A DNA stretch of 64,000 nt from Paenibacillus xylanilyticus (lineage in GTDB: Bacteria; Bacillota; Bacilli; Paenibacillales; Paenibacillaceae), in contig NZ_CP044310.1 of assembly GCF_009664365.1 (NCBI RefSeq), positions 5,209,501 through 5,273,500 on the forward strand. The letters run 5' to 3'. This document shows, piece after piece, positions 8,205 through 16,157 of this stretch. The notes under the pieces are model-generated. The model did not search any database, was not told the origin of the DNA, and saw only the letters and a list, made by a program, of their open reading frames with translations. Each line of letters opens with the position of its first letter. Within the stretch, counting starts at the first letter, position 1. The position numbers and the translations under genes are program-made.

Positions 8205-9260
8205 CTAGATCGGAATTTCATTGATATACTCGGGCTTGGAGACCGGCGAGCTATAATCACGGTTATCATCACCCATGACTGTTTTTTGGCCGTTCCACTC
8301 GATTTGAACCTTGGCATCCTTGCTCGCTGTATTTTCTGTCGTTGTCAATACGACCGATTGCAGCAGCTCGCTTGGCACAGCATCTCCTTCGACGAACATA
8401 TCGTCTTTGAGTGCAACCGTAATGGTTCCATCCTCCGCCGTTTTGACGGATTGCAGTTCGGTGCCGCCTGTCATGACCTCTTCCAGTTCACCACCCTTGG
8501 CTGGCCCTTTAATCAGCTCATTGAGCGCGGCTTGCACCCGGTCCGTACCTGGTGTGACCAGGCGCGTAACCGGAACATAATATTGAATGCCCGCAGGCGA
8601 AGCAGCTGAGAAATACACGGTGACTGGACTGCTGTTGGTGGTGAACGTGTCTCCCAAATCAAGATTGATACCTACCGCCCGATTCAGCGGTTCAGGAAGC
8701 GGAGTACTGTTTACCGGCATTTGAGTCAGCTTTTTGCCGTCCACCCAGATCTGCACGTTCTCCACATCCGGTGTACCAGTCAGCGTCCACGTGACGGCTT
8801 CCAGCATTTTGCGCTCATCCTTGGCGTCGTATTTGGCAAAGTTACCTGAGAACTCCACGACTGCAAGCTTGTCGTCCGGATGAACGGTCACATTCTGCAC
8901 CACCGTGCCTTGTGGAAGAACGCCTTGGAATCCTTCAGGTAGCATTCCTGCATAAGCACCACCTGTTACTAGTGTATCCAGGGCCGTCTTCGGACTACTA
9001 ACGTCCGAACCTGCCGGAAGCGTCAATGATACCGGAGCGAGCAATCCCTGCTGATCCTGCAAATAGACTGTTGTGAGCGGAAGGGTTGCGAGTGTCCCAT
9101 TGCCCTCGGCTGCCTGAATCATGGCTGCCTCCTGGATGGGCGGCGGTGGATCGATAGCCTCGGATGACTGTGCATTAAACATGCCGCAGCCGGACAACAC
9201 CATCGGAATGCTCAGCAGCGCTGCTGCTGATGCCGTACGCATATATCGGATCTTACTCAT
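8205..9260 (-). CDS. gerM: GerM-like lipoprotein with two GerMN domains
   Basis: 351-aa predicted lipoprotein. The signal peptide ends in the lipobox LSGC (Cys25), followed by a proline-rich linker and two similar GerMN modules, roughly residues 55-185 and 200-320; both contain the VTVYF/VYLQD strand start and the ALNELIKGP/ALDTLVTGG helix. GerM of Bacillus is needed for normal sporulation (engulfment, germination) and is thought to act in the intermembrane space. The ATG at 9260 is chosen because GGGGGA lies upstream and the lipoprotein signal begins there; the longer reading to 9302 has no support. It is first in the gerM-rph-rdgB unit and divergent from pgpA. Confidence 0.9.
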   Translation of the reverse strand: MSKIRYMRTASAAALLSIPMVLSGCGMFNAQSSEAIDPPPPIQEAAMIQAAEGNGTLATLPLTTVYLQDQQGLLAPVSLTLPAGSDVSSPKTALDTLVTGGAYAGMLPEGFQGVLPQGTVVQNVTVHPDDKLAVVEFSGNFAKYDAKDERKMLEAVTWTLTGTPDVENVQIWVDGKKLTQMPVNSTPLPEPLNRAVGINLDLGDTFTTNSSPVTVYFSAASPAGIQYYVPVTRLVTPGTDRVQAALNELIKGPAKGGELEEVMTGGTELQSVKTAEDGTITVALKDDMFVEGDAVPSELLQSVVLTTTENTASKDAKVQIEWNGQKTVMGDDNRDYSSPVSKPEYINEIPI

Positions 9261-9397
9261 GATCACGTTCCCCCTCATCATTTTTACAGTTTGTACTACC
9301 ATGTATACGAGCCTTCGTCCAAAAAATAACTACTTTTTAAACAAGCCCTGATACACCAAGCAAAAACAATATTGAAAGAAAGAAACACAAAACGGGT

Positions 9398-9409
9398 TAA
9401 TACGTATTA
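9398..9409. promoter_or_regulatory. 12-bp perfect palindrome between gerM and pgpA
   Basis: TAATACGTATTA lies about 46 nt before the pgpA start in the divergent gerM/pgpA interval. It could be an operator or chance in AT-rich DNA. No regulator is known for it. Confidence 0.3.
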
Positions 9410-9455
9410 GGAATCAAGTGTAGGGACATTGCTAACTTCAGAGGAGGAATCGCCC

Positions 9456-10022
9456 ATGGAACATCCAGAACAAGAAAAAATCCCTTACAGCCTGAACAGC
9501 CGCAAAGTCGCGGACGCTACAAGGGAATGGCTGCACAAGCGGGGCGTCACGATCCCAGAGATCGCAGAACTGGTCATGTTATTGCAGAAAAAGTACTATC
9601 CGGATCTCACGATGGAAGAATGTATCGATAACGTGGAGAAGGTTCTTCGCAAGCGGGAAGTGCAGAACGCTGTTCTGACAGGCATTCAGCTGGATCTGCT
9701 CGCAGAGCAGGGTCAACTCATTTCGCCTCTGCAGGAGATGATCGAAAATGATGAAGGGCTGTACGGCGTGGATGAGATTCTTGCCTTTTCCATCGTCAAT
9801 GTATATGGCAGCATTGGATTCACGAATTACGGTTATGTAGACAAGCTTAAGCCTGGTGTACTTGAACGGCTGAACGATAAAAGCCTGGGACCTGTACATA
9901 CGTTTCTGGATGATATTGTCGGGGCCATAGCCTCGGCAGCAAGCAGCCGAATCGCGCACCGCAAACAGTCGGAGCTGGAAGAAGCGTTAGGCCAGAAACC
10001 GGTCAGTGATGATGTCGTTTAA
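9456..10022 (+). CDS. pgpA: Phosphatidylglycerophosphatase A family protein (YutG-like)
   Basis: 188-aa member of the PgpA family, which dephosphorylates phosphatidylglycerophosphate in phospholipid synthesis; Bacillus homologues are called YutG. Diagnostic stretches are REVQNAVLTGIQLDLLAEQ, DEGLYGVDEILAFSIVNVYGSIG and VHTFLDDIVGAIASAA. The start is the ATG at 9456, 9 nt after GAGGAGG; a TTG at 9429 in frame lies before that ribosome site and is rejected. Unlike E. coli PgpA there is no obvious multi-span membrane topology, as is usual for the YutG subgroup. It is monocistronic, with a strong terminator. Confidence 0.88.
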   Translation: MEHPEQEKIPYSLNSRKVADATREWLHKRGVTIPEIAELVMLLQKKYYPDLTMEECIDNVEKVLRKREVQNAVLTGIQLDLLAEQGQLISPLQEMIENDEGLYGVDEILAFSIVNVYGSIGFTNYGYVDKLKPGVLERLNDKSLGPVHTFLDDIVGAIASAASSRIAHRKQSELEEALGQKPVSDDVV

Positions 10023-10075
10023 CCCCCTTTTGTCATATGGAAATGAGACATGCCTATAAAGGACGAGCTCATGGA

Positions 10076-10104
10076 AAAAGCGGCCCTTGGGCCGCTTCTT
10101 TTTC
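10076..10104 (+). terminator. Terminator after pgpA
   Basis: GC-rich 9-bp stem (10078-10086 with 10089-10097) followed by CTTTTTC on the plus strand. The near-symmetric A run on the other side suggests it also stops the ferric-reductase-like unit arriving from the right. Confidence 0.85.
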
Positions 10105-10129
10105 GTATATACATCAGGTGTGATCATGC

Positions 10130-10783
10130 CTATTTTAACCCTTCCTGTCTCCCCGCTCCAACGAGTCCGTATGCTTCGCCCCAGTTCCGTTCCATGGCTG
10201 GCTGTGACTGTGAACGATTCGGTCCAATCGTGATTTGCGGTCCTTTGCGTTCACGCAGAAGCCCCCGCAGCACCGTAATACCAAGGATGGATAAGCCGGT
10301 AAAGACATACATTAAACGCATCAGTACATTCCCCGAATCGGAGCCTGTAACCATGCCATGCACCAGCAAACCGATAAATGCAGGATAGGACAGCATGTGG
10401 AACATAAACCACCATTTGCGGCCCAGTTTATTACGCAGATCACTGGAGAGCAGCACGATCAGCAGGGCGTAAAAGGACAACGTCCCAAGTCCGCTGCCAA
10501 CCGGATGTACAGACGCGCTAAACGGAATAAGCAGTTCACTCCAGGTAAACGGACTGTAATGGTCGATATACAAGGTTAATGCGTGCAGGATACCAAGTCC
10601 AAAGGCAAGCCAGGTCGTCCGGGTATGCCACTGGTACATGGTGGCTTTGGGTTTGCCTTTGGCGGCAGTCATCCCTTGGGCAATTCCCAGAAAGACACCA
10701 GCAAAGAGCAGCAGATAAGCGGCTATCCCGCTAATACGAATAATATTCCACGTCGGTACATGATCAACAATCCATTGTGCCAT
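10130..10783 (-). CDS. Ferric-reductase-like transmembrane protein
   Basis: 217-aa integral membrane protein with about six hydrophobic spans, resembling the ferric reductase-like domain (YedZ/MsrQ and NOX core). Four helix-borne histidines are positioned to hold two hemes: WHTRTTW, GILHALTLY, FMFHMLSY and LLVHGMV. It is probably a b-type cytochrome passing electrons across the membrane, but has no NAD or flavin domain of its own. The ATG at 10783 has GGGGGAG 7 nt upstream; an in-frame start at 10834 is less likely. It lies downstream of apbE and a small membrane-anchored protein, so the electron partner may be covalently flavinylated (inference). Confidence 0.8.
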   Translation of the reverse strand: MAQWIVDHVPTWNIIRISGIAAYLLLFAGVFLGIAQGMTAAKGKPKATMYQWHTRTTWLAFGLGILHALTLYIDHYSPFTWSELLIPFSASVHPVGSGLGTLSFYALLIVLLSSDLRNKLGRKWWFMFHMLSYPAFIGLLVHGMVTGSDSGNVLMRLMYVFTGLSILGITVLRGLLRERKGPQITIGPNRSQSQPAMERNWGEAYGLVGAGRQEGLK

Positions 10784-10864
10784 AGCCGGCTCCCCCATAT
10801 CTGATAGACTTATCGTTTCATCACTTTGCGTCAATATAAAAAACTGGATACAGGATACTCATCT

Positions 10865-11905
10865 TTAGATAAGGCTGAAGCAGTGATCCGGTTCAAAGCC
10901 TGGCCACTGCTCTTCGAGTGCATCCATATCCCCTCTGAACCAGAATTTACCTTCCCGGGTCACCCATAAAACATCATGCCGGTCATAATGCCTGTTCAGC
11001 CAACCCATCGCTTCAGCACTTCCGAGGATACAGACGGTCTTCGCGATAATCTCGCATTGCGAGACATGCTGGCCTAGAGCGGTGCATTGCACCACATCTG
11101 TATCAGCCGGCTTCATTGCCCGCGGGTCAATCAAATGATGGGACAGACTTCCATCTGCCTGCTGCCACTGTCTTCGTGCAATTCCTGAAGTCGCAACCGC
11201 CCCAGCGTCTAACTGAATGCTTCCTGTCAGATTGCGTTTATCCAGCATAGGATCCTTGATATAAACAGTCCATGCAGAAGACGCAGGTGTACCCCACATC
11301 TGAATATCTCCTCCCGCATTAATCATGCCTGCAGGAATGTGAAGTGTGCGCTGCAGCCAATCGGCAATGCGTTCCGTTGCCCAGCCTTTCACAATGCCGC
11401 CCAGATCCAGTTCAATCCCGGGATCCAGACGTACCATCCGGCTGCCCTGTCTGTGTATCCATCCTGGACAGGAATAATCGTGCTCCTCTTCCAGAATTAG
11501 TGCGGCAACCGTGGTTAAGGTATGCTGCAGGGAGGGCGTCATGCCTCGCTCCTGCTGCCCGATCTGATCGAAGCTGACATCATATCCCTGCTGCCGAAGA
11601 GCTTTTGAAATACCCGGTTGAAAGATCCCTTCTGTCTGACCTATATATCCGTATGCCAAACTCAATACCTCATCCATGGCAGCAGAAACGGGCATCCATC
11701 CCACTGAACGGTTCAGACGATTCAATTCACTATTGGATATAAACCGACTGAAGCGCTGCTCTTGAGTTTCAAACCAGTTTTTTACGAGCGCTGCTGCATG
11801 CTCAGCTTCTTCACGTCCGGCAGTTACCAGCTGAACCTCCACATCCGTATTCATGGCACGAAATTTGAACTTAAACGGACGCGCCGTCTCGTAAGCGCGA
11901 CTCAT
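10865..11905 (-). CDS. apbE: FAD:protein FMN transferase
   Basis: 346-aa ApbE-family enzyme that attaches FMN from FAD to a Thr/Ser of extracytoplasmic redox proteins. Seen: FRAMNTDVEVQL at the N-terminus, ELDLGGIVKGWATERIADWL (FAD/Mg site), NAGGDIQMWG and GAVATSGIARRQW. No lipobox or signal peptide is evident, so the enzyme may act at the cytoplasmic face or use an unusual export route. Its ATG overlaps the TGA of the preceding small gene. No FMN-binding-domain protein is encoded nearby, leaving its target open. Confidence 0.92.
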   Translation of the reverse strand: MSRAYETARPFKFKFRAMNTDVEVQLVTAGREEAEHAAALVKNWFETQEQRFSRFISNSELNRLNRSVGWMPVSAAMDEVLSLAYGYIGQTEGIFQPGISKALRQQGYDVSFDQIGQQERGMTPSLQHTLTTVAALILEEEHDYSCPGWIHRQGSRMVRLDPGIELDLGGIVKGWATERIADWLQRTLHIPAGMINAGGDIQMWGTPASSAWTVYIKDPMLDKRNLTGSIQLDAGAVATSGIARRQWQQADGSLSHHLIDPRAMKPADTDVVQCTALGQHVSQCEIIAKTVCILGSAEAMGWLNRHYDRHDVLWVTREGKFWFRGDMDALEEQWPGFEPDHCFSLI

Positions 11906-12237
11906 GATGCACCTGTGCGTGACTGGTAACTGCCACTGCCAGTTCCGAAGTCAGATTCACCATCAGACCGACCGAAGTTCCCGCCATAGGATCTGCTCCG
12001 GTCTCCACGCTCCTCTTCCTGATTCGGAACAAAGCTGCCTGTCCATTCATCCATCACATCGTCCCGGGTATTCGACTGACTTGCAGGTAAACTATCGGTA
12101 TCTATTCCATTTGCTGCTGCATATGCAGCATCAAAGGCATCAGAGGATCTTACATATTGAAAGAGTGCAGCCACCGTTAAAGTTGCAACTGCTGAGGCTT
12201 GCCATTTTCTCCATTGATTTCGTTTCTTTCTGTTCAT
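11902..12237 (-). CDS. Small membrane-anchored protein upstream of apbE, hypothetical
   Basis: 111 aa, no family recognised. A short basic N-terminus (NRKKRNQWRKW) is followed by one hydrophobic segment (about 13-29). The rest is polar, rich in Asp/Glu, Ser, Gly and Arg, and probably unstructured. It ends exactly in SRTGAS. That tail resembles the Thr-Gly-Ala-Ser/Thr core of ApbE flavinylation sites, although the usual preceding Asp is missing. It is translationally coupled (ATGA overlap) to apbE, so a functional link is likely. The ribosome site is weak. Confidence 0.7.
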   Translation of the reverse strand: MNRKKRNQWRKWQASAVATLTVAALFQYVRSSDAFDAAYAAANGIDTDSLPASQSNTRDDVMDEWTGSFVPNQEEERGDRSRSYGGNFGRSDGESDFGTGSGSYQSRTGAS

Positions 12238-12364
12238 CGCTTTTCCCTACTTTCTCTAGCGAAGTTCATGCACCTATCTTATGTGCCCTGGATTAAAAGC
12301 AGATGAATGAACCGTTAAGAAAGGCTAAAGCTTTCCATTTCCTCCGATTCCATATACACAAAAT

Positions 12365-12405
12365 AGGCCCTGAACGGGAGAGATTCTCCCATTACAGAGC
12401 CTTAG
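12365..12405 (-). terminator. Terminator of the methyltransferase-MBL hydrolase unit
   Basis: Two-part hairpin: an outer GGCTCTG/CAGGGCC stem and an inner GGGAGA/TCTCCC stem, followed on the minus strand by TATTTTG. It lies about 50 nt past the MBL-gene stop. Confidence 0.6.
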
Positions 12406-12452
12406 CCTTATGAATGTTTGCTTTTGCTTTTCCTATTTTCGAATGAACTCCG

Positions 12453-13439
12453 TTATGCTTTTTTGAAAAAAAATGATTCATCCGCTCTCTGTTCCTGCAC
12501 AATATGCCCGCGCCGGATCAACTCCTGAAGATGAGCGAGCGTTTCGCTCATGGCAAAGCGCAGTTGATGTGTGCCCAACCGATCACCAAACAAGGAAACA
12601 CAAACGTCATACCCGTTCGACGGGTGCTGAGCAATATGTTCATCCATCTTCTGAAGCCGCTCCTCATGATGAGCCAGCAGATGAGAGGTTCGGTCTGTAA
12701 AGTGGCTGAATGGTTTTCGATGCCCCGGATATGCCTTCTCGACATCTAAACTTCCTAGACGGTGCAGCCCCTGAAGATAAGAAAACAATGGCTGGTTATC
12801 ACTTCCTGGCTGCAAGCTGATATTGGGCGAAATCTGTGGCAGTACGGCATCGCCGCACAACATTTCTCTGGATTCTGGTGCATAAAAGGATAGATGCCCT
12901 GGGGCATGTCCACCTGTCTCGATGGCTACCCACCTTTTGCCGCCCATATCCAGCCAATCCCCATCTTCAATGAACGTCACATCCGGCAAGGGGGTAATCT
13001 GAGAGACGAATCCCTTCATATGTTCAGCAATTTGTACGGTCTTCTCATCCGGCATTCCATGTTGGCGATAGTATTCAGGCAGTACCCTATCAATGGTTGC
13101 ACCCGGGCCCCACATGTAATCTGCCTCTTGACGAGACCTGGCAGACATGCGTACAGGAGAGCCCGACTTCTGCTGCATCCAGCCTGACAAGCCAAGATGA
13201 TCAGGATGATGGTGGGTCAACACGATTTGACTAATGTCCTGAAAAGACAATCCCAGATTGGTTAGAGCTTCCTGCCATTCCTGTTCTGTTCCCTGGTTGC
13301 GCGGGCCTGGATCAACAACGGTTATCCTTCCATCAGCATCATAGAGCACGTAACTGTTCACCCATCGCAGCGGGAAAGACATCGTGATCTGGAGCCGATG
13401 CATGCCCTCTGGCATGCTGATTGCTTCCGTTCGTTTCAT
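12453..13439 (-). CDS. MBL-fold metallo-hydrolase
   Basis: 328-aa metallo-beta-lactamase-fold hydrolase. The zinc motif THHHPDHLG is intact, with further ligands in GGHAPGHLSFY and the late AYPGHRKPF. The extra C-terminal region with a short helical or winged-helix-like part (GDRLGTHQLRFAMSETLAHLQ) is common in the RNase Z/glyoxalase-II-like clade with a BLACT-type tail. Substrate not predictable. The ATG at 13439 has GGAGGAG upstream. It starts 22 nt after the methyltransferase gene and is co-transcribed with it. Confidence 0.85.
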   Translation of the reverse strand: MKRTEAISMPEGMHRLQITMSFPLRWVNSYVLYDADGRITVVDPGPRNQGTEQEWQEALTNLGLSFQDISQIVLTHHHPDHLGLSGWMQQKSGSPVRMSARSRQEADYMWGPGATIDRVLPEYYRQHGMPDEKTVQIAEHMKGFVSQITPLPDVTFIEDGDWLDMGGKRWVAIETGGHAPGHLSFYAPESREMLCGDAVLPQISPNISLQPGSDNQPLFSYLQGLHRLGSLDVEKAYPGHRKPFSHFTDRTSHLLAHHEERLQKMDEHIAQHPSNGYDVCVSLFGDRLGTHQLRFAMSETLAHLQELIRRGHIVQEQRADESFFFKKA

Positions 13440-13461
13440 TTGCTTCTCCTCCCTGCTGTTC

Positions 13462-14205
13462 TTACTCCACAGGCCGATGACCCACAAAAATCATGCGCGG
13501 GGAATCCTGCTCATCATATTGCTCTTCGTCATAACCTCCATGAACCTGATCTACCACAAGCCCCGCCTCCTGCAGCAGCTCACTTAATTGTTCGCGGGTG
13601 TATAGCTTGACACGTTCCTCATGAATTCGGGGTTTCTGACTGGACCCTGAATCTGTAATGTGAATTTCTTTCTGCACAAATCCGTCCTTGATCTGGCGAA
13701 ACTCCTCAATCCGATGCCCCTCCGTCTCTCGTTTGGAATGCGGAACCAAATGACGGGTTACGTAAGCCGTATTCATAAAATCAATAATGTAGCTGCCGCC
13801 AGGCTTCAGCATATGACGGATGCCCTGAAGCACCTTGAGCTGCTCACCATCCTCACGAAAATAACCGAACGATGTAAACAGGTTGACTACCGCATCAAAT
13901 CCACCTTGGAGCGGCAGATTACGCATGTCGGCATGAACCCATTCCACCCGATTCTCGGTGTCCATCTGCCGCGCTTCACGCAGAAGCACATCCGACAGGT
14001 CAATTCCGGTGACCCGGAAGCCTGCGTCTGCCAGAGCCAAGGAATGGCGTCCCATACCGCAGCATAGATCCAGAACCCGTGCCTGCGGCTCAAGTTTTAA
14101 CCAATTGATCATTTTATGTACTTCTTCATATGCTCCCTGCACATCCCTGTGCTTGTATACGAGAAGGTAGTCTTCTCCAAAGCTATCTTCATACCATTCC
14201 GTCAT
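13462..14205 (-). CDS. Class I SAM-dependent methyltransferase
   Basis: 247-aa cytoplasmic methyltransferase. Motif I is VLDLCCGMGRHSLALADAG, the acidic strand end is VTGIDLSD, motif II is HADMRNLPL and a post-motif is DAVVNLFTSFGYF. The N-terminal WYEDSFGEDYLLVYKHRD is characteristic of a small-molecule methyltransferase clade in Bacillales. The ATG at 14205 with GGAGGG upstream is preferred over an earlier in-frame codon at 14229. It is first in a two-gene unit with the MBL hydrolase; no substrate can be inferred. Confidence 0.87.
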   Translation of the reverse strand: MTEWYEDSFGEDYLLVYKHRDVQGAYEEVHKMINWLKLEPQARVLDLCCGMGRHSLALADAGFRVTGIDLSDVLLREARQMDTENRVEWVHADMRNLPLQGGFDAVVNLFTSFGYFREDGEQLKVLQGIRHMLKPGGSYIIDFMNTAYVTRHLVPHSKRETEGHRIEEFRQIKDGFVQKEIHITDSGSSQKPRIHEERVKLYTREQLSELLQEAGLVVDQVHGGYDEEQYDEQDSPRMIFVGHRPVE

Positions 14206-14525
14206 TCGTATCGCCCTCCACATGGTCAATGGCCCTGTTCTCTCTGTATCGTACTTGATATAGGGCTGATCATACCTAAGCTTGTAGTCATTGTATCTTC
14301 TTTATTCTTCAAACTCAAAGATTTCCAGCGGCTCCCGTTCGTTGAACGGCCTGAGTTCGCCCTATATAATGTTAAACATAGTCATGAACCCGCAAACCGG
14401 TTAACTATATATAAGCTTTTCTAAAGGTTTACCTGAGGACTGGTATATAATCCAACCATTCAGAGACATACACACTTGAATCGCCATTGGACTATTTAGT
14501 AACAGCACAGCAGGAGGTGTTATTT
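14206..14525. other. Divergent intergenic region between methyltransferase and DUF72 gene
   Basis: 320 bp of non-coding sequence that must hold promoters for both directions. A TATAAT lies at 14446-14451, but no -35 hexamer sits at a suitable distance. AGGAGGTG at 14512-14519 is the ribosome site of the DUF72 gene. Nothing else recognised. Confidence 0.5.
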
Positions 14526-15401
14526 ATGATTCATATTGGACTCACAGGATGGGGAGATCATGATGATCTGTATCCCGATCGTACCAAAGCCAAGGACAAG
14601 CTGCGTTTATATGGACAGTACTTTTCAACCGTAGAGGTCGACAGTTCCTTCTATGCTGTTCAGCCTCGGGACCGGATGGCACGCTGGGCAGCAGAAACAC
14701 CGGATGACTTTTCGTTTATCGTCAAAGCGTATCAGGGGATGACCGGGCATCTAAGGGGCAAACCTTATTTCACCAGTACCTCAGACATGTACAACGCTTT
14801 TCGGGAGTCACTTGAGCCGGTAATGGAAGCCGGCAAAATGCGGGCAGCCCTGTTCCAATATCCGCCGTGGTTTGACTGCAATCGTGATAACGTTAACGAG
14901 CTGCGTGAGGTGAGACTACGAATGGAAGGCATTCCGTGTGCGCTCGAGTTTCGCCATCGCAGTTGGTACGAGGATGGCATGCGTGAGCGCACACTTGCTT
15001 TTCTGCGGGAACAAGGCTGGATTCACAGTGTCTGTGACGAGCCCCAGGCGGGCTCAGGCTCCATTCCGATTGTGCCGCAGGCGACGGATTCGGAGATGAC
15101 GCTCGTGCGAATGCACGGACGCAATGTGTCAGGCTGGCACCAGAACGGTGCACCCAACTGGCGGGAGACCCGTTACTTGTACCGGTACAACAAGGAAGAA
15201 TTGATGGAATGGAAAGGATATCTGGAACAGCTGCATGAGCAGAGTAAGGATGTCTATGTGATTTTCAATAACAATTCGGGTGGCGATGCAGCAGCCAATG
15301 CACAAATGATGATGGAACTGCTCGATATGCCGATCCGACCATTTCCAGATCGCACACCTGACGAGGAAGAGGATGGGCCTGAGCAGCTGGAGCTATTTTA
15401 A
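14526..15401 (+). CDS. DUF72 domain-containing protein (YecE/YunF family)
   Basis: 291-aa TIM-barrel-like protein of the DUF72 family. Seen: IGLTGWGDHDDLYP at the N-terminus, FSTVEVDSSFYAVQPRDRMARWAAETPDDFSF, a FEFRHRSWY-like segment (LEFRHRSWYEDG), and VYVIFNNNSGGDAAANA near the end. The biochemical role of the family is unknown. The ATG at 14526 has a perfect AGGAGGTG 6 nt upstream; an in-frame start at 14487 precedes that site and is rejected. No membrane or signal segment. Confidence 0.92.
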   Translation: MIHIGLTGWGDHDDLYPDRTKAKDKLRLYGQYFSTVEVDSSFYAVQPRDRMARWAAETPDDFSFIVKAYQGMTGHLRGKPYFTSTSDMYNAFRESLEPVMEAGKMRAALFQYPPWFDCNRDNVNELREVRLRMEGIPCALEFRHRSWYEDGMRERTLAFLREQGWIHSVCDEPQAGSGSIPIVPQATDSEMTLVRMHGRNVSGWHQNGAPNWRETRYLYRYNKEELMEWKGYLEQLHEQSKDVYVIFNNNSGGDAAANAQMMMELLDMPIRPFPDRTPDEEEDGPEQLELF

Positions 15402-15523
15402 AAATCAGGGCACGACCATTATATACAATGACATATCGATTGGAGGTGAGATTATTTTAGCTTGAATTTATCGTTTCAGACATTCATTGGTTAATCTGAA
15501 AACATCCAACAAGGAAGTGACTG

Positions 15524-16009
15524 ATGAGAGAACAGAATCGAGCTCTAGTGGGTGGAATTATAGGAATCGTCATTGCAGTCGCTGCGTTTGCGATTTATTA
15601 TTTGGTTACCTTGAATACAACCTTTCAAAAGGCTGTTCTTGATGAAGTCCATAATGTGGATAATGCGTATCTAACTATCGTTCGTGTGCCTACTTCACTA
15701 GAGACAACTGAAGGAATTCAAACATTTCGAATGGATATGAATGGCTTGCAGGACATTTTAAATCAATTATCAATTCTTGAACTTCAGAAAATAAGTACAC
15801 CAATTAAAGATAAAAGCTCGCTTTATATCTATAACATTTACGTCTATGATAAGAGCGATCATAGAGAAATCGTTAACTTTGGAGTTGATAATAGCAAACA
15901 AATTTCAATTGGCAGTACGAAAGGTTATCAAAGATACGAAGTAACCAGTTCATTTGATTATGATACATTTCGTGCCTCTGTTGACAAACTTTTTACTGAA
16001 ACTCAATGA
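15524..16009 (+). CDS. Hypothetical membrane-anchored protein, AT-rich gene
   Basis: 161 aa, not recognised. One N-terminal hydrophobic helix (about residues 8-28, GGIIGIVIAVAAFAIYYLV) is followed by an extracytoplasmic-looking domain with alternating beta-strand patterns and no cysteines. AAGGAAG lies 7 nt before the ATG. Base composition is clearly more AT-rich than the flanking DUF72 and GH105 genes, with many Lys, Asn and Ile codons ending in A/T, which suggests recent acquisition or relaxed selection. It converges with the GH105 operon. Confidence 0.65.
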   Translation: MREQNRALVGGIIGIVIAVAAFAIYYLVTLNTTFQKAVLDEVHNVDNAYLTIVRVPTSLETTEGIQTFRMDMNGLQDILNQLSILELQKISTPIKDKSSLYIYNIYVYDKSDHREIVNFGVDNSKQISIGSTKGYQRYEVTSSFDYDTFRASVDKLFTETQ

Positions 16010-16085
16010 TGTCGGAATACATATGTGCTGAGAATCAAAGTTTCCCTTCTTTCAATAGAGCATAAAATCATATAATTAAGATCAC

Positions 16086-16130
16086 AAAAAGAGGACTACT
16101 ACAGGTGAAATCCCCCCTAAAATAGTCCTC
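16086..16130 (-). terminator. Terminator of the GH105 operon
   Basis: 8-bp stem (16091-16098 with 16123-16130) followed on the minus strand by TTTTTG. It lies 28 nt past the GH105 stop. Confidence 0.75.
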
Positions 16131-16157
16131 ATATAATTAGTTGAATTATAAATTTGT

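Noticed and set aside
14428-14451. TTTACC...TATAAT considered as a sigma-A promoter for the DUF72 gene
   Set aside because: The spacing is only 12 bp, too short for RNA polymerase; only the -10 is kept as a remark.
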